Assembly: GCA_910588885.1 (NCBI GenBank)
Contig: CAJUSQ010000086.1
Coordinates: 1 to 12,765, forward strand
Direction of reading: 5' to 3'
Length of the DNA stretch: 12,765 nt
Origin: an uncultured Lachnospiraceae bacterium
GTDB lineage: Bacteria; Bacillota; Clostridia; Lachnospirales; Lachnospiraceae
Translations under genes and position numbers: made by a program
The notes under the pieces: generated by a model
The model's input: the letters and a program-made list of their open reading frames with translations, nothing else
The model's database searches: none
What the model was told of the DNA's origin: nothing
Part shown: positions 6,723 to 12,765 of the stretch, piece by piece
Numbering within the stretch: the stretch's first letter is position 1
How the letters are laid out: each line of letters starts with the position of its first letter

Positions 6723-7061
6723 ATGGAACAAGAAACACAAAACAATGTGATCTCACTGGATTCCCTGGTTCAGGACCGGCAGTTACAGATGCTGAAGGCC
6801 GCGGTCCCTTATATCAACAATTCCAATCAAAAAACCATGGCCTTTCTCATCAAATTCATGGAGCTTCAGCGCACAATGACCCTTTTTAACAGCGCAGGCC
6901 CTTCCCTGCAGATGTGTGCCGTCCAGGAGGATGAAGAACCGCTTCCGCTGCAGATGCTGAACGCCCTGCGGGAATTCTGTACGGAAAAGGAAAAAGAAAC
7001 CCTTGATATGCTGATGAACTACGTACAAATGTTCTCTGCCTATGAAACTTTATTCACCTGA
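6723..7061 (+). CDS. Conserved-type small helical protein (112 aa), first of a pair
   Basis: A 112-residue, mostly alpha-helical cytoplasmic protein with no signal peptide or obvious catalytic motif. Two segments align without gaps: QLQMLKAAVPYINNSN... (residues about 20-49) and PLQMLNALREFCTEKE... (about 75-104). They share L-Q-M-L-x-A and the later T and L positions plus a similar hydrophobic pattern, suggesting an internally duplicated helical hairpin. The SD is weak (an AGG 7 bases before ATG 6723). The next gene follows after 77 bp on the same strand, so the two are probably an operon. I recall such pairs as uncharacterised proteins in Lachnospiraceae, but cannot name a family. Confidence 0.72.
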   Translation: MEQETQNNVISLDSLVQDRQLQMLKAAVPYINNSNQKTMAFLIKFMELQRTMTLFNSAGPSLQMCAVQEDEEPLPLQMLNALREFCTEKEKETLDMLMNYVQMFSAYETLFT

Positions 7062-7138
7062 CCGCTGCAGGCATGCCAGTGGGGTGACCGCCCATGGCAA
7101 ATCCGAAGTTCTGCCTGCAGGCTAAGAAAGGAGCTGTA

Positions 7139-7417
7139 ATGGACCCATCCATATTATTAAACAACCCGCAGTTAAATAACATTTCTCCGGAAAAGCTGAA
7201 ATTCCTGATGGAGCTGGCCGGACAGGAAAAAGGTTCCAATCCCAAGGATATGGCCGCCGCCTTAATGGCCGCTTCCGCTTCCGCCCAGCAAAAGGGAGTC
7301 GGCTTCGACAATTCGGAAATGGATTTGATCGTGGAGGTTTTGAAGCAAAACATGCCGGAAAACGACCGGAAAAAGGCGGATATGATACTGAGTATGATGA
7401 GAGGCAGGAAAAAATAA
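7139..7417 (+). CDS. Conserved-type small helical protein (92 aa), second of a pair
   Basis: A 92-residue helical protein. ATG 7139 is chosen because AAAGGAG lies about 6 bases upstream; an in-frame ATG at 7094 adds 15 residues without an SD. It opens with an Asn/Leu-rich stretch (MDPSILLNNPQLNNISPEKLKFLMELAG), has an Ala/Met-rich middle (DMAAALMAASASAQQ), then VLKQNMPENDRKKADMILSM and a basic tail GRKK. The C-terminal hairpin recalls the repeat in the preceding protein (LK...P...K...M) with a 3-residue gap. No enzymatic motif is seen; a structural or protein-binding role is possible. A hairpin lies 13 bases after the stop. Confidence 0.75.
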   Translation: MDPSILLNNPQLNNISPEKLKFLMELAGQEKGSNPKDMAAALMAASASAQQKGVGFDNSEMDLIVEVLKQNMPENDRKKADMILSMMRGRKK

Positions 7418-7430
7418 TTTTCACTGTAAA

Positions 7431-7474
7431 CAGAGCCGGCAAACTGTGATCACCTCACAGGTCTGTCGGCTCTG
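7431..7474. terminator. Two-tier hairpin between convergent genes
   Basis: The outer stem CAGAGCCG / CGGCTCTG (7431-7438, 7467-7474) encloses the inner stem CTGTGA / TCACAG (7444-7449, 7455-7460). It sits between the convergent 92-aa gene and the HEPN gene and probably acts as a bidirectional terminator, but neither side has a good T-run (TTT only on the minus strand). Confidence 0.5.
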
Positions 7475-7538
7475 CTTGTGTAAAGTAAACATATGGTACA
7501 GAGCTAATATGTTTGAATTGTTTTTGAGTTTCATATTA

Positions 7539-8351
7539 TTATACCCTTGTCAAATACGGTTTTTCTTTCTGTTCCTGATCATAATCCTGATATTTCAGTC
7601 CCAGTCTGGCAAACATCAAAGTTCCTTCCCAATCGTCTATATTGGAATAACTCCTAGCCTTACATACTCCTGTCAAAGCCCCAACAATAAGTCCCGTCGC
7701 ATCTAATGCAAATTCAATCAATTCTTGCATATCCGTATAGAAAAGTGGATTTTTTTCTAATACTTCTTCTTGATTTAATATCCCCTTTTTATCATTGTGT
7801 GTATATATTTTATTACGTTGTTCCGACATATTATCCCTCTTCTTGCTCAAAGCCACGTATCTTTTTTGATATAACTCTAAAAACTCTCTAAAAGACAAAT
7901 CAACTGTGACTGGTGCTGCATCTGATGAAGAAATATTGAATACTTTATTAATACTTTTCTGAGCACGAACCTCTTCCTCAAAAAAGCATTCTTCCTCAGA
8001 TTTAAGACTATGTTGGTAAGGTACTGAAAAAACGTATTTTTTTCCATCATCCTCAATTTCTACGGTATTTCTGAATTCCGAAAAAAAAGATAAATTTTCT
8101 TTACAACACTTAAGCATAGTACCAATACTATATGCTCCATTTGTTCTGTCATATAATTTTGCAAGCTCAATAAAACACGCCTTCTGAAGCGCCTCATAAA
8201 CTACAGAATAAAAGACTGATGATAGTCTCATTTCAAGTAGATATTCCTTTTGCATTTCTCTATATTGCTGCATAATAAGGAAATAAGCATTCGCATCAAA
8301 TGCTTCTTGATATAATTCCTCTGCAATCTTAATCAATTGCTCCTGATCCAA
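7539..8351 (-). CDS. HEPN-domain (AbiU2-like) putative RNase
   Basis: A 270-residue protein from a TTG start at 8351. TTG is chosen because an ideal AGGAGG (8359-8364) sits 7 bases ahead of it. The in-frame ATG at 8369 has no SD, and a candidate promoter would start transcription at about 8365, downstream of that ATG. The body is helical, Glu/Lys-rich and soluble. The key motif is RNKIYTHNDKK (R179, H185, D187 from TTG), the R-x(4-6)-H signature of HEPN nucleases in the form typical of AbiU2-like proteins. HEPN proteins are often metal-independent RNases in abortive infection or toxin-antitoxin systems. No MNT-type or other obvious antitoxin is adjacent. The gene is visibly more AT-rich than its neighbours, suggesting transfer. 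It could instead be a non-catalytic HEPN protein. Confidence 0.68.
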   Translation of the reverse strand: MDQEQLIKIAEELYQEAFDANAYFLIMQQYREMQKEYLLEMRLSSVFYSVVYEALQKACFIELAKLYDRTNGAYSIGTMLKCCKENLSFFSEFRNTVEIEDDGKKYVFSVPYQHSLKSEEECFFEEEVRAQKSINKVFNISSSDAAPVTVDLSFREFLELYQKRYVALSKKRDNMSEQRNKIYTHNDKKGILNQEEVLEKNPLFYTDMQELIEFALDATGLIVGALTGVCKARSYSNIDDWEGTLMFARLGLKYQDYDQEQKEKPYLTRV

Positions 8352-8371
8352 GGAAATTCCTCCTAACATAA

Positions 8372-8400
8372 ATAATAATTTACCGTATACAATGCGCCAA
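8372..8400 (-). promoter_or_regulatory. Candidate promoter of the HEPN gene
   Basis: On the minus strand TTGGCG (8400-8395), 17 bp, TATTAT (8377-8372). The predicted start near 8365 leaves the AGGAGG and TTG 8351 in the transcript but removes ATG 8369. A TTGACA at 8483-8478 is an alternative -35 without a well-spaced -10. Confidence 0.5.
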
Positions 8401-8486
8401 GTAAAACACCAGCGTTATCAGCCTGTCGGAAGCTTACTTATGCAAAGTTGTATATTAACAGTGTTTCATAGGGTGAATGTCAAATA

Positions 8487-8510
8487 GCTCACGGCCATCA
8501 GGCCGTGAGC
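8487..8510 (-). terminator. Hairpin downstream of the toxin-antitoxin operon
   Basis: A perfect 10-bp stem GCTCACGGCC / GGCCGTGAGC with a 4-nt loop lies 33 bases after the yafQ-like stop. On the minus strand it is followed by TATTTG, a poor but present T-stretch. It probably ends the TA transcript before the HEPN promoter. Confidence 0.6.
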
Positions 8511-8543
8511 GTAACGCGGCTGCTTAGAACTTTCCAAAGGCTC

Positions 8544-8822
8544 TTATTTTCCAAACAGATCTGCATGGGTACCAGTTGCAGTAGCGGAAAGGATAAGAGT
8601 ATCTTCATAAATCTGGTACATGAGCAGCCAATCGGGTTCTATATGACATTCCCTGAAGTCATGTAGATTTCCAGTTAAAGAGTGGTCTTTATACTGGGCA
8701 GGTAAAGAATTGCCATTCGCCAGTAATGAGAGCACGTTGACAAGTTTTTGCATATCCTTGCCCCGCTTTTTCATTAATTTGGCATCCTTTTTCATACGAT
8801 TCGTATAGACAATCTTATACAT
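8544..8822 (-). CDS. yafQ: Type II toxin, YafQ family (RelE/ParE superfamily)
   Basis: A 92-residue toxin of the usual family length. YafQ toxins are ribosome-dependent mRNA endonucleases that cut within translated messages, classically at lysine codons. The active-site pattern is complete: H47 (KDHSLTGN), H60 and D64-W65 in CHIEPDWLLMYQI, and H86 in TGTHADLF, corresponding to H50, H63, D67, W68 and H87 of E. coli YafQ. ATG 8822 follows the antitoxin stop by 3 bases, and its SD (GGAGG) lies within the last antitoxin codons, so translation is probably coupled. All catalytic residues are present, so it should be active when freed from DinJ. Confidence 0.93.
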   Translation of the reverse strand: MYKIVYTNRMKKDAKLMKKRGKDMQKLVNVLSLLANGNSLPAQYKDHSLTGNLHDFRECHIEPDWLLMYQIYEDTLILSATATGTHADLFGK

Positions 8823-8825
8823 AGA

Positions 8826-9089
8826 TTAATCCTCCAGCATGGAGGCAACGGCATCTTGTGCATTATCAAAAGGACCATTGAGATTTCTTCGGAAGCGGCT
8901 ATCATAAACCGCCTCCTGAAGCTGATAAGGTCTTGCCTTATGCTGTACGGAAAAAGGGATACCTGCGTTTTCGATAGAAGCATTTAAAAAGATACGAATT
9001 GCTGTTGATGTGTCTAATCCTAAACTGGAAAATAACGTATCCGCCTGTTTTTTAACCGTATCATCAATACGTATTTGTAATGTAGCCAT
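8826..9089 (-). CDS. dinJ: Type II antitoxin, RelB/DinJ family
   Basis: An 87-residue antitoxin. Residues 1-48 form the ribbon-helix-helix DNA-binding domain with the family pattern LQIRIDDTVKKQADTLF...LGLDTSTAIRIFLN. The C-terminal half (PFSVQHKARPYQ to SMLED) is the toxin-wrapping arm. Antitoxin and toxin form an inactive complex that usually represses the operon by binding a palindrome in the promoter. A perfect 15-bp palindrome is indeed present between -35 and -10. ATG 9089 has TTGGAGGTG upstream with good spacing. Confidence 0.93.
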   Translation of the reverse strand: MATLQIRIDDTVKKQADTLFSSLGLDTSTAIRIFLNASIENAGIPFSVQHKARPYQLQEAVYDSRFRRNLNGPFDNAQDAVASMLED

Positions 9090-9117
9090 AATGCACCTCC
9101 AATATATTTGTATTATA

Positions 9118-9146
9118 ATTGTATCATATTAGTAATATGAAAACAA
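9118..9146 (-). promoter_or_regulatory. dinJ-yafQ promoter with embedded operator
   Basis: On the minus strand TTGTTT (9146-9141), 17 bp, TACAAT (9123-9118). The spacer carries the palindrome CATATTAGTAATATG (9125-9139, 7-1-7), placed so that the DinJ or DinJ-YafQ complex would block RNA polymerase. This gives the autoregulation expected of type II TA operons. Confidence 0.75.
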
Positions 9147-9203
9147 TGGTCATTTAGCGCTGCATCATGCTTTCAGATCTTTGCAGCCTTCGAAATCCGT
9201 AGG

Positions 9204-9323
9204 CTATGGATAGAAAGCCTCAAAACCCGTTTGCTGTTTATACACCGCATATTCTTTGAGATCCCCTCCGTCATCCGGGGTAAACTTTCGGTTTCATAAG
9301 CGCTTCTTTTCAAGTAAATTCAT
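9204..9323 (-). pseudogene. Short reading frame with in-frame TGA
   Basis: From ATG 9323, with AGGGG centred 8-10 bases upstream, the frame reads MNLLEKKRL, then TGA (9296-9294), and continues open in the same frame for 29 more codons (NRKFTPDDGG..., ending TGFEAFYP) to TAG at 9204. The second part has natural protein-like composition. The TGA is one base from CGA (Arg) or TGG (Trp), so the simplest reading is a small gene killed by a nonsense mutation. Readthrough or selenocysteine is a remote alternative. Family unknown. It lies between the leuS terminator and the TA promoter. Confidence 0.35.
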
Positions 9324-9418
9324 TGTCGTTTCCCCTTTTTTCCCAACCTCATATTTTGCGTGGAATCCGGCAATCCGGTTTTTTTCCCCCTTGGTTTCTG
9401 CAGCAGTCAATCACCTGC

Positions 9419-9462
9419 AAAAAAATCCCCAGTCACCGTCTTGCTTCCGGCTCCGGGGGATT
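9419..9462 (-). terminator. Intrinsic terminator of leuS
   Basis: On the minus strand the stem AATCCCC / GGGGATT (9462-9456, 9430-9424) encloses a GC-rich inner region and is followed by a run of seven Ts (9425-9419). It lies about 75 bases after the leuS stop, beyond the tandem repeats. Confidence 0.85.
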
Positions 9463-9474
9463 TTCTCTCAATTT

Positions 9475-9562
9475 ATTTCATTACGATATTAAAATTATTT
9501 TATAGCAACGTTAAAATTATTTCATCACAATGTCAAAATCACTTCATCACAATATTAATAAT
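9475..9562. repeat. Four 22-bp tandem repeats copying the 3' end of leuS
   Basis: Units are 9475-9496, 9497-9518, 9519-9540 and 9541-9562, contiguous and about 16-17/22 identical for the pairs compared. The last unit is the final coding part of leuS (minus strand ...NIVMK then stop). The others lie between the stop codon and the terminator, and most recreate an ATTGTGATGAAR-TRA-like string. The unit is not a multiple of three, so the copies change frame. Confidence 0.82.
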
Positions 9563-11947
9563 CCGCCCCGGCACATAAATCTCCTTCACAATATTCTCGG
9601 TCAGCTTATCCGCAATGGCTTCTTTCCCGGCTGCAATGGCCGCTTCCTTCTCCACGTCTGCCGGAAGGGCAACAACGCCCTTGGTCTTTCCGTTGATCTG
9701 TACCGCCAGCTCAATGGTATCCTCCAGTGTCTTTTCCTCGTCAAATTCCGGCCATGCCTGGTCGTATACCCGGCCTTCGAAGCCGCAGAGGGCCCATAAT
9801 TCTTCGGTAATGTGGGGCGCCACCGGATTCAGGAGAAGCAGGAAGGTACGGTACTCCGCCCGGTTGATGCTGCCCTTCTTAGCAAAGTCATTCAAAAGGG
9901 ACATCATGGCCGCAATGGCCGTATTGTATTTCAGATTTTCATAATCGTTGCTGACCTTCTGGATGGTCTGGTGCATCTTTGTTTCCAGATCACTGCTGTA
10001 AGCATCCCCTTCGGTCAGAAGATCCTGCAGCTTCCAGACACGTTCTAAGAACCTGCGGCAGCCCTTTACGCCGTTTTCCGACCAGGAGGCGCTTAAGTCA
10101 AAAGCTCCGATAAACATCTCGTAGGTGCGGAGGGTGTCTGCGCCGTAGTCCATGACAATATCGTCGGGATTTACCACATTCCCACGGGATTTGGACATTT
10201 TTTCTCCGTTTTCCCCTAAAATCATGCCGTGAGAGGTACGTTTCCGGTAGGGTTCGGGAGTCGGCACTACGTTTTCGTCATACAAGAAACGATGCCAGAA
10301 CCGGGAATACAGAAGGTGCAGGGTCGTATGCTCCATGCCGCCGTTGTACCAGTCCACGGGAAGCCAGTATTTCAACGCTTCCGGGCTTGCCAGCGCCTCC
10401 GTATTATGGGGATCGGTATACCGCAGGAAATACCAGGAAGAGCCGGCCCACTGAGGCATCGTATCCGTTTCCCGCTTTGCCGGCCCGCCGCAGCAGGGAC
10501 AGGTGGTATTCACCCAGTCGGTCATGGCGGCTAAGGGGGATTCCCCGTTATCGGTAGGCATGTAGCTTTCTACCTCTGGCAGCTCTAAGGGCAGCTCGCT
10601 TTCCGGCAGCGCCACGTAGCCGCATTTTTCACAATGGACGATGGGAATGGGCTCGCCCCAGTAACGCTGACGGGAAAATACCCAGTCTCTCAGCTTAAAG
10701 TTCGTCTTTCCGGTACCGATTTTCTTTTCTTCCAAAAAATCAATGATTCTTTTCTTGGCCTCTGCTACTTCCAGGCCGTCCAAAAAGCCGGAATTCACCA
10801 GCTTCCCAGTGGCTACATCCGTAAAAGCTTCTTCCTGAACATCAGTTCCCCCGGCTACTACTTCCACGATTGGAAGTCCGAACTTCTTGGCAAATTCCCA
10901 GTCCCTGGTGTCATGGGCCGGAACCGCCATAATCGCCCCGGTTCCGTAGCTCATCAAAACATAATCGGATACCCAGATGGGAATCTCCTGTTCCGTCACC
11001 GGGTTTACGGCACACAGGCCGTCCAAAGCCACTCCGGTCTTCTCCTTGGCCAGCTCGGAGCGTTCAAAATCGGACTTTCTGGCCGCCTGCTCCTGGTATT
11101 CCCGGACGGCATCCAGGTTTTTAATATCATCTTTGTATTTTTCTAACATGGGGTGCTCCGGGGAAACGACCATGTAGGTAGCCCCGAACAAGGTATCCGG
11201 CCGGGTAGTATACACGGTCAGCTTGTCTTCCTTTCCGGCAATGGCAAAGTCCACTTCCGCCCCCTGGCTCTTGCCAATCCAGTTCTTCTGGGAAACCTTC
11301 ACCCGCTCAATAAAGTCCACGTCCAAAAGCCCGTCCAAAAGTTTCTGGGCATAATCGGTAATTTTCAACATCCACTGGCTCTTAACCTTACGGACCACCG
11401 GAGCGCCGCAGCGTTCGCAGACGCCGTTTACCACTTCCTCATTGGCCAGTCCCACCTTACAGGAGGTACACCAGTTAATGGGCATCTCGGATTTATAAGC
11501 CAGCCCGGCCCGGAATAATTTCAGGAAAATCCATTGGGTCCATTTATAATAATCCGCATCCGTAGTATTGATTTCCCGGTCCCAGTCAAACGAATAGCCC
11601 AGGGCATGAAGCTGCCCCTTAAACCGCTTGACATTGTTCTCCGTTACAATCCGGGGATGGATCTTATTCTTTATCGCATAATTCTCCGTAGGCAGCCCGA
11701 ATGCATCCCAGCCCATGGGATATAAGACGTTATAGCCCTGCATCCGACGCTTCCTTGCTACGATATCCAATGCCGTATAGGGTCTGGGGTGGCCTACGTG
11801 AAGCCCCTGGCCTGACGGATAGGGAAACTCCACCAAGGCATAATATTTCGGCTTGGTATAATCGTCGGTTGCCGCAAAGGCCCTTTCCTCATCCCATACC
11901 TTCTGCCATTTCTGTTCGATCTCTCTGTGATTATAGGGTGCTGCCAT
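9539..11947 (-). CDS. leuS: Leucyl-tRNA synthetase
   Basis: An 802-residue class Ia aminoacyl-tRNA synthetase, a normal bacterial length, which charges tRNA-Leu with leucine in the cytoplasm. The HIGH-type motif HVGH is at residues 50-53 (FPYPSGQGLHVGHPRPY), and KMSKS is at 583-587 (GEKMSKSRGN). Between them lie Cys pairs of zinc-binding type (CTSCKVG...CERCG; CEKCG...CPCCG) and the CP1 editing domain, including the threonine-rich TTRPDTLFGATY and the GTGAIMAVPAHDTRDWEFA region that proofreads mis-charged amino acids. The C-terminus has the anticodon-binding helices and the LeuRS tail ending GRIINIVMK. The start ATG 11947 has AGGAGG 7 bases upstream. No T-box leader is present. Essential gene; the 3' end is tandemly repeated. 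Confidence 0.98.
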   Translation of the reverse strand: MAAPYNHREIEQKWQKVWDEERAFAATDDYTKPKYYALVEFPYPSGQGLHVGHPRPYTALDIVARKRRMQGYNVLYPMGWDAFGLPTENYAIKNKIHPRIVTENNVKRFKGQLHALGYSFDWDREINTTDADYYKWTQWIFLKLFRAGLAYKSEMPINWCTSCKVGLANEEVVNGVCERCGAPVVRKVKSQWMLKITDYAQKLLDGLLDVDFIERVKVSQKNWIGKSQGAEVDFAIAGKEDKLTVYTTRPDTLFGATYMVVSPEHPMLEKYKDDIKNLDAVREYQEQAARKSDFERSELAKEKTGVALDGLCAVNPVTEQEIPIWVSDYVLMSYGTGAIMAVPAHDTRDWEFAKKFGLPIVEVVAGGTDVQEEAFTDVATGKLVNSGFLDGLEVAEAKKRIIDFLEEKKIGTGKTNFKLRDWVFSRQRYWGEPIPIVHCEKCGYVALPESELPLELPEVESYMPTDNGESPLAAMTDWVNTTCPCCGGPAKRETDTMPQWAGSSWYFLRYTDPHNTEALASPEALKYWLPVDWYNGGMEHTTLHLLYSRFWHRFLYDENVVPTPEPYRKRTSHGMILGENGEKMSKSRGNVVNPDDIVMDYGADTLRTYEMFIGAFDLSASWSENGVKGCRRFLERVWKLQDLLTEGDAYSSDLETKMHQTIQKVSNDYENLKYNTAIAAMMSLLNDFAKKGSINRAEYRTFLLLLNPVAPHITEELWALCGFEGRVYDQAWPEFDEEKTLEDTIELAVQINGKTKGVVALPADVEKEAAIAAGKEAIADKLTENIVKEIYVPGRIINIVMK

Positions 11948-11993
11948 TTTAATTCCTCCTAATTCGCGTTTACACGCACATATATACTTACAA

Positions 11994-12021
11994 AGTTTAT
12001 CATACGTGAAAAATTTGTCAA
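11994..12021 (-). promoter_or_regulatory. leuS promoter
   Basis: On the minus strand TTGACA (12021-12016), 16 bp, TAAACT (11999-11994). The predicted start is near 11987, a leader of about 40 nt, which is far too short for the tRNA-sensing T-box element common ahead of Bacillota synthetase genes. leuS seems to be expressed constitutively here. Confidence 0.6.
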
Positions 12022-12054
12022 GTGCATGGGCCGCACAAACCCTATATTTTTACA

Positions 12055-12060
12055 TATAAT
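12055..12060 (+). promoter_or_regulatory. -10 element ahead of the superoxide dismutase gene
   Basis: A perfect TATAAT lies 32 bases before ATG 12092, with the SD between. No good -35 is found at 16-18 bp, so the promoter may need an activator or be weak. It diverges from the leuS promoter within a 144-bp intergenic space. Confidence 0.45.
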
Positions 12061-12091
12061 AGTGAATGAGGAATCATTTGGAGATGTTTCA

Positions 12092-12598
12092 ATGGAAATC
12101 AATCCCGGCCTTAGTTATTTTCATACACTGCTCTATGGGATGCCGGCGGCTTTTGCCCCGATCCAGGGCAGCAGCGATTATCCGAACCTGCACGGCATCG
12201 TACGGTTCTATCCGGTGGTGGACGGCGTTTTGGTAAATGCAGAGATTTACGGCCTTCCGGTGCAGTCGCCTATTTGCAGCAATCATGTCTTCGGTTTTCA
12301 CATTCATGAAGGAACTTCCTGTACCGGAAACGAAAGCAATCCCTTCGCCGATGCCAAAGGGCATTACAACCCCGGGGGCTGCGAGCACCCCGCCCATGGC
12401 GGCGACATGCCTCCGCTCTTTGCCACCCACGAAGGCTTTGCCTGGAACGCTTTTCTGACGGATCGGTTTAAATGGGGAGATATCCTGGGGCATGCCGTCA
12501 TTGTCCATGCCCTGCCCGACGATTTCCGCACCCAGCCCTCCGGGGATTCCGGGGCAAAAATCGGCTGCGGAATCATTACGCGGACGGATACAAAGTAA
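12092..12598 (+). CDS. Cu/Zn-type superoxide dismutase family protein
   Basis: A 168-residue protein that would dismutate superoxide to peroxide and oxygen. ATG 12092 is chosen because GGAG (12080-12083) is 8 bases upstream; an in-frame ATG at 12026 would precede the -10 element. All metal ligands are in place: H70 and H72 (FGFHIHEG), bridging H91 (GHYNPGGCEH), H99, H102 and D105 (HGGDMPPL), and H139 (GHAVIVHALPDD). C77 and C159 can form the conserved disulfide. The arginine that normally guides superoxide to copper (GxR-x-ACG) is K156 here (GAKIGCG). There is no signal peptide, whereas classical bacterial SodC is periplasmic or lipid-anchored. It therefore seems cytoplasmic, where a disulfide is less usual. 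Monocistronic, with a strong hairpin after the stop. Confidence 0.9.
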   Translation: MEINPGLSYFHTLLYGMPAAFAPIQGSSDYPNLHGIVRFYPVVDGVLVNAEIYGLPVQSPICSNHVFGFHIHEGTSCTGNESNPFADAKGHYNPGGCEHPAHGGDMPPLFATHEGFAWNAFLTDRFKWGDILGHAVIVHALPDDFRTQPSGDSGAKIGCGIITRTDTK

Positions 12599-12603
12599 AT
12601 TGA

Positions 12604-12640
12604 GGCCGGATAAAATAGGATTGCCATATTTTATCCGGTC
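12604..12640. terminator. Long hairpin after the SOD gene
   Basis: CCGGATAAAATA / TATTTTATCCGG (12606-12617, 12627-12638) is a perfect 12-bp stem with a 9-nt loop, beginning 5 bases after the stop codon. The following sequence is AT-rich (ATATATAATA) but not a T-run, so it is a probable rather than classical terminator. Confidence 0.6.
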
Positions 12641-12727
12641 ATATATAATAGCTTATAGTATTATTTGATAGGAAAGGTTGGGTATCCGTTTCTAATTTTG
12701 AACCTGATACCGCAAAGGAGCTTCCTG

Positions 12728-12765
12728 TATAATTCAAGTATAGGGAATTCCAAGAAAGAAGGTTG
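12728..12765 (+). promoter_or_regulatory. Leader of a next gene beyond the window
   Basis: TATAAT (12728-12733) without a clear -35 is followed, after about 22 bases, by an SD-like AAGAAGG (12756-12762) at the window edge. A plus-strand gene probably starts just outside. Confidence 0.4.

Noticed and set aside
9261..9280. Possible SECIS hairpin after the in-frame TGA
   Set aside because: The stem is about four base pairs, and no selenoprotein gene or machinery is in the window; a nonsense mutation is simpler.
9366..9387. CCGG-caat-CCGG followed by seven Ts on the plus strand
   Set aside because: Only a 4-bp stem, and there is no plus-strand gene upstream to terminate.
12089..12508. Minus-strand frame opposite the SOD gene
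   Set aside because: The plus strand has complete SOD metal ligands; the antisense frame has no domain or SD.
1..12765. CRISPR arrays, tRNA/rRNA genes, insertion sequences, phage genes
   Set aside because: Looked for on both strands; no regularly spaced repeats other than the leuS array, no tRNA-like cloverleaf and no transposase or integrase motif was seen.

Overview
The window looks like chromosomal DNA from a Clostridia-class Bacillota, most likely a gut Lachnospiraceae. The reasons are strong AGGAGG-type ribosome binding sites, sigma-A promoters, a Cys/Gly-rich microprotein of the type annotated in this family as 'HCB protein 13', a [4Fe-4S] aldo/keto reductase of the anaerobe type, and a pair of small helical proteins that I recall as conserved and uncharacterised in Lachnospiraceae. 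No rRNA, tRNA, CRISPR array, transposase or phage gene was seen.

Layout, left to right. (1) 84-348 (+): the Cys/Gly-rich microprotein with a clean intrinsic terminator. (2) 424-673 (+): a perfect consensus promoter in front of an SD-less orphan reading frame, probably the remains of a lost gene. (3) 716-2167 (-): a MATE exporter whose promoter is overlapped by a large inverted repeat, a convincing repressor operator. (4) 2284-4332 (-): an RNase J-like metallo-beta-lactamase/beta-CASP protein, followed by a frameshifted gene that joins MotA-like segments to a FliG C-terminal domain. (5) 4509-6190 (-): a two-gene operon of an Fe-S aldo/keto reductase and a MarR regulator. (6) 6245-6612: a structured intergenic stretch, a small orphan gene and a terminator. 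(7) 6723-7417 (+): two adjacent small helical proteins that may share a repeated helical hairpin. (8) 7539-9146 (-): an AT-rich HEPN/AbiU2-like gene with an inferred TTG start, then a DinJ-YafQ toxin-antitoxin operon. This is the accessory, defence-like part. (9) 9204-12021 (-): leucyl-tRNA synthetase, whose 3' end is copied in a four-unit 22-bp tandem array, then its terminator and a short frame with an in-frame TGA. (10) 12092-12640 (+): a Cu/Zn-type superoxide dismutase without a signal peptide, divergent from leuS. The window ends in the leader of a next gene.

How they work together. The AKR-MarR pair and the operator-controlled MATE look like locally regulated detoxification or redox functions. 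SOD and the Fe-S reductase fit an anaerobe coping with oxidative or electrophilic stress. HEPN plus DinJ-YafQ form a small RNase-toxin island between housekeeping genes. The most unusual observations are the leuS 3'-end tandem repeat, the broken MotA/FliG-like gene, the MATE operator architecture and the HEPN gene. No complete new multi-gene system is demonstrated.
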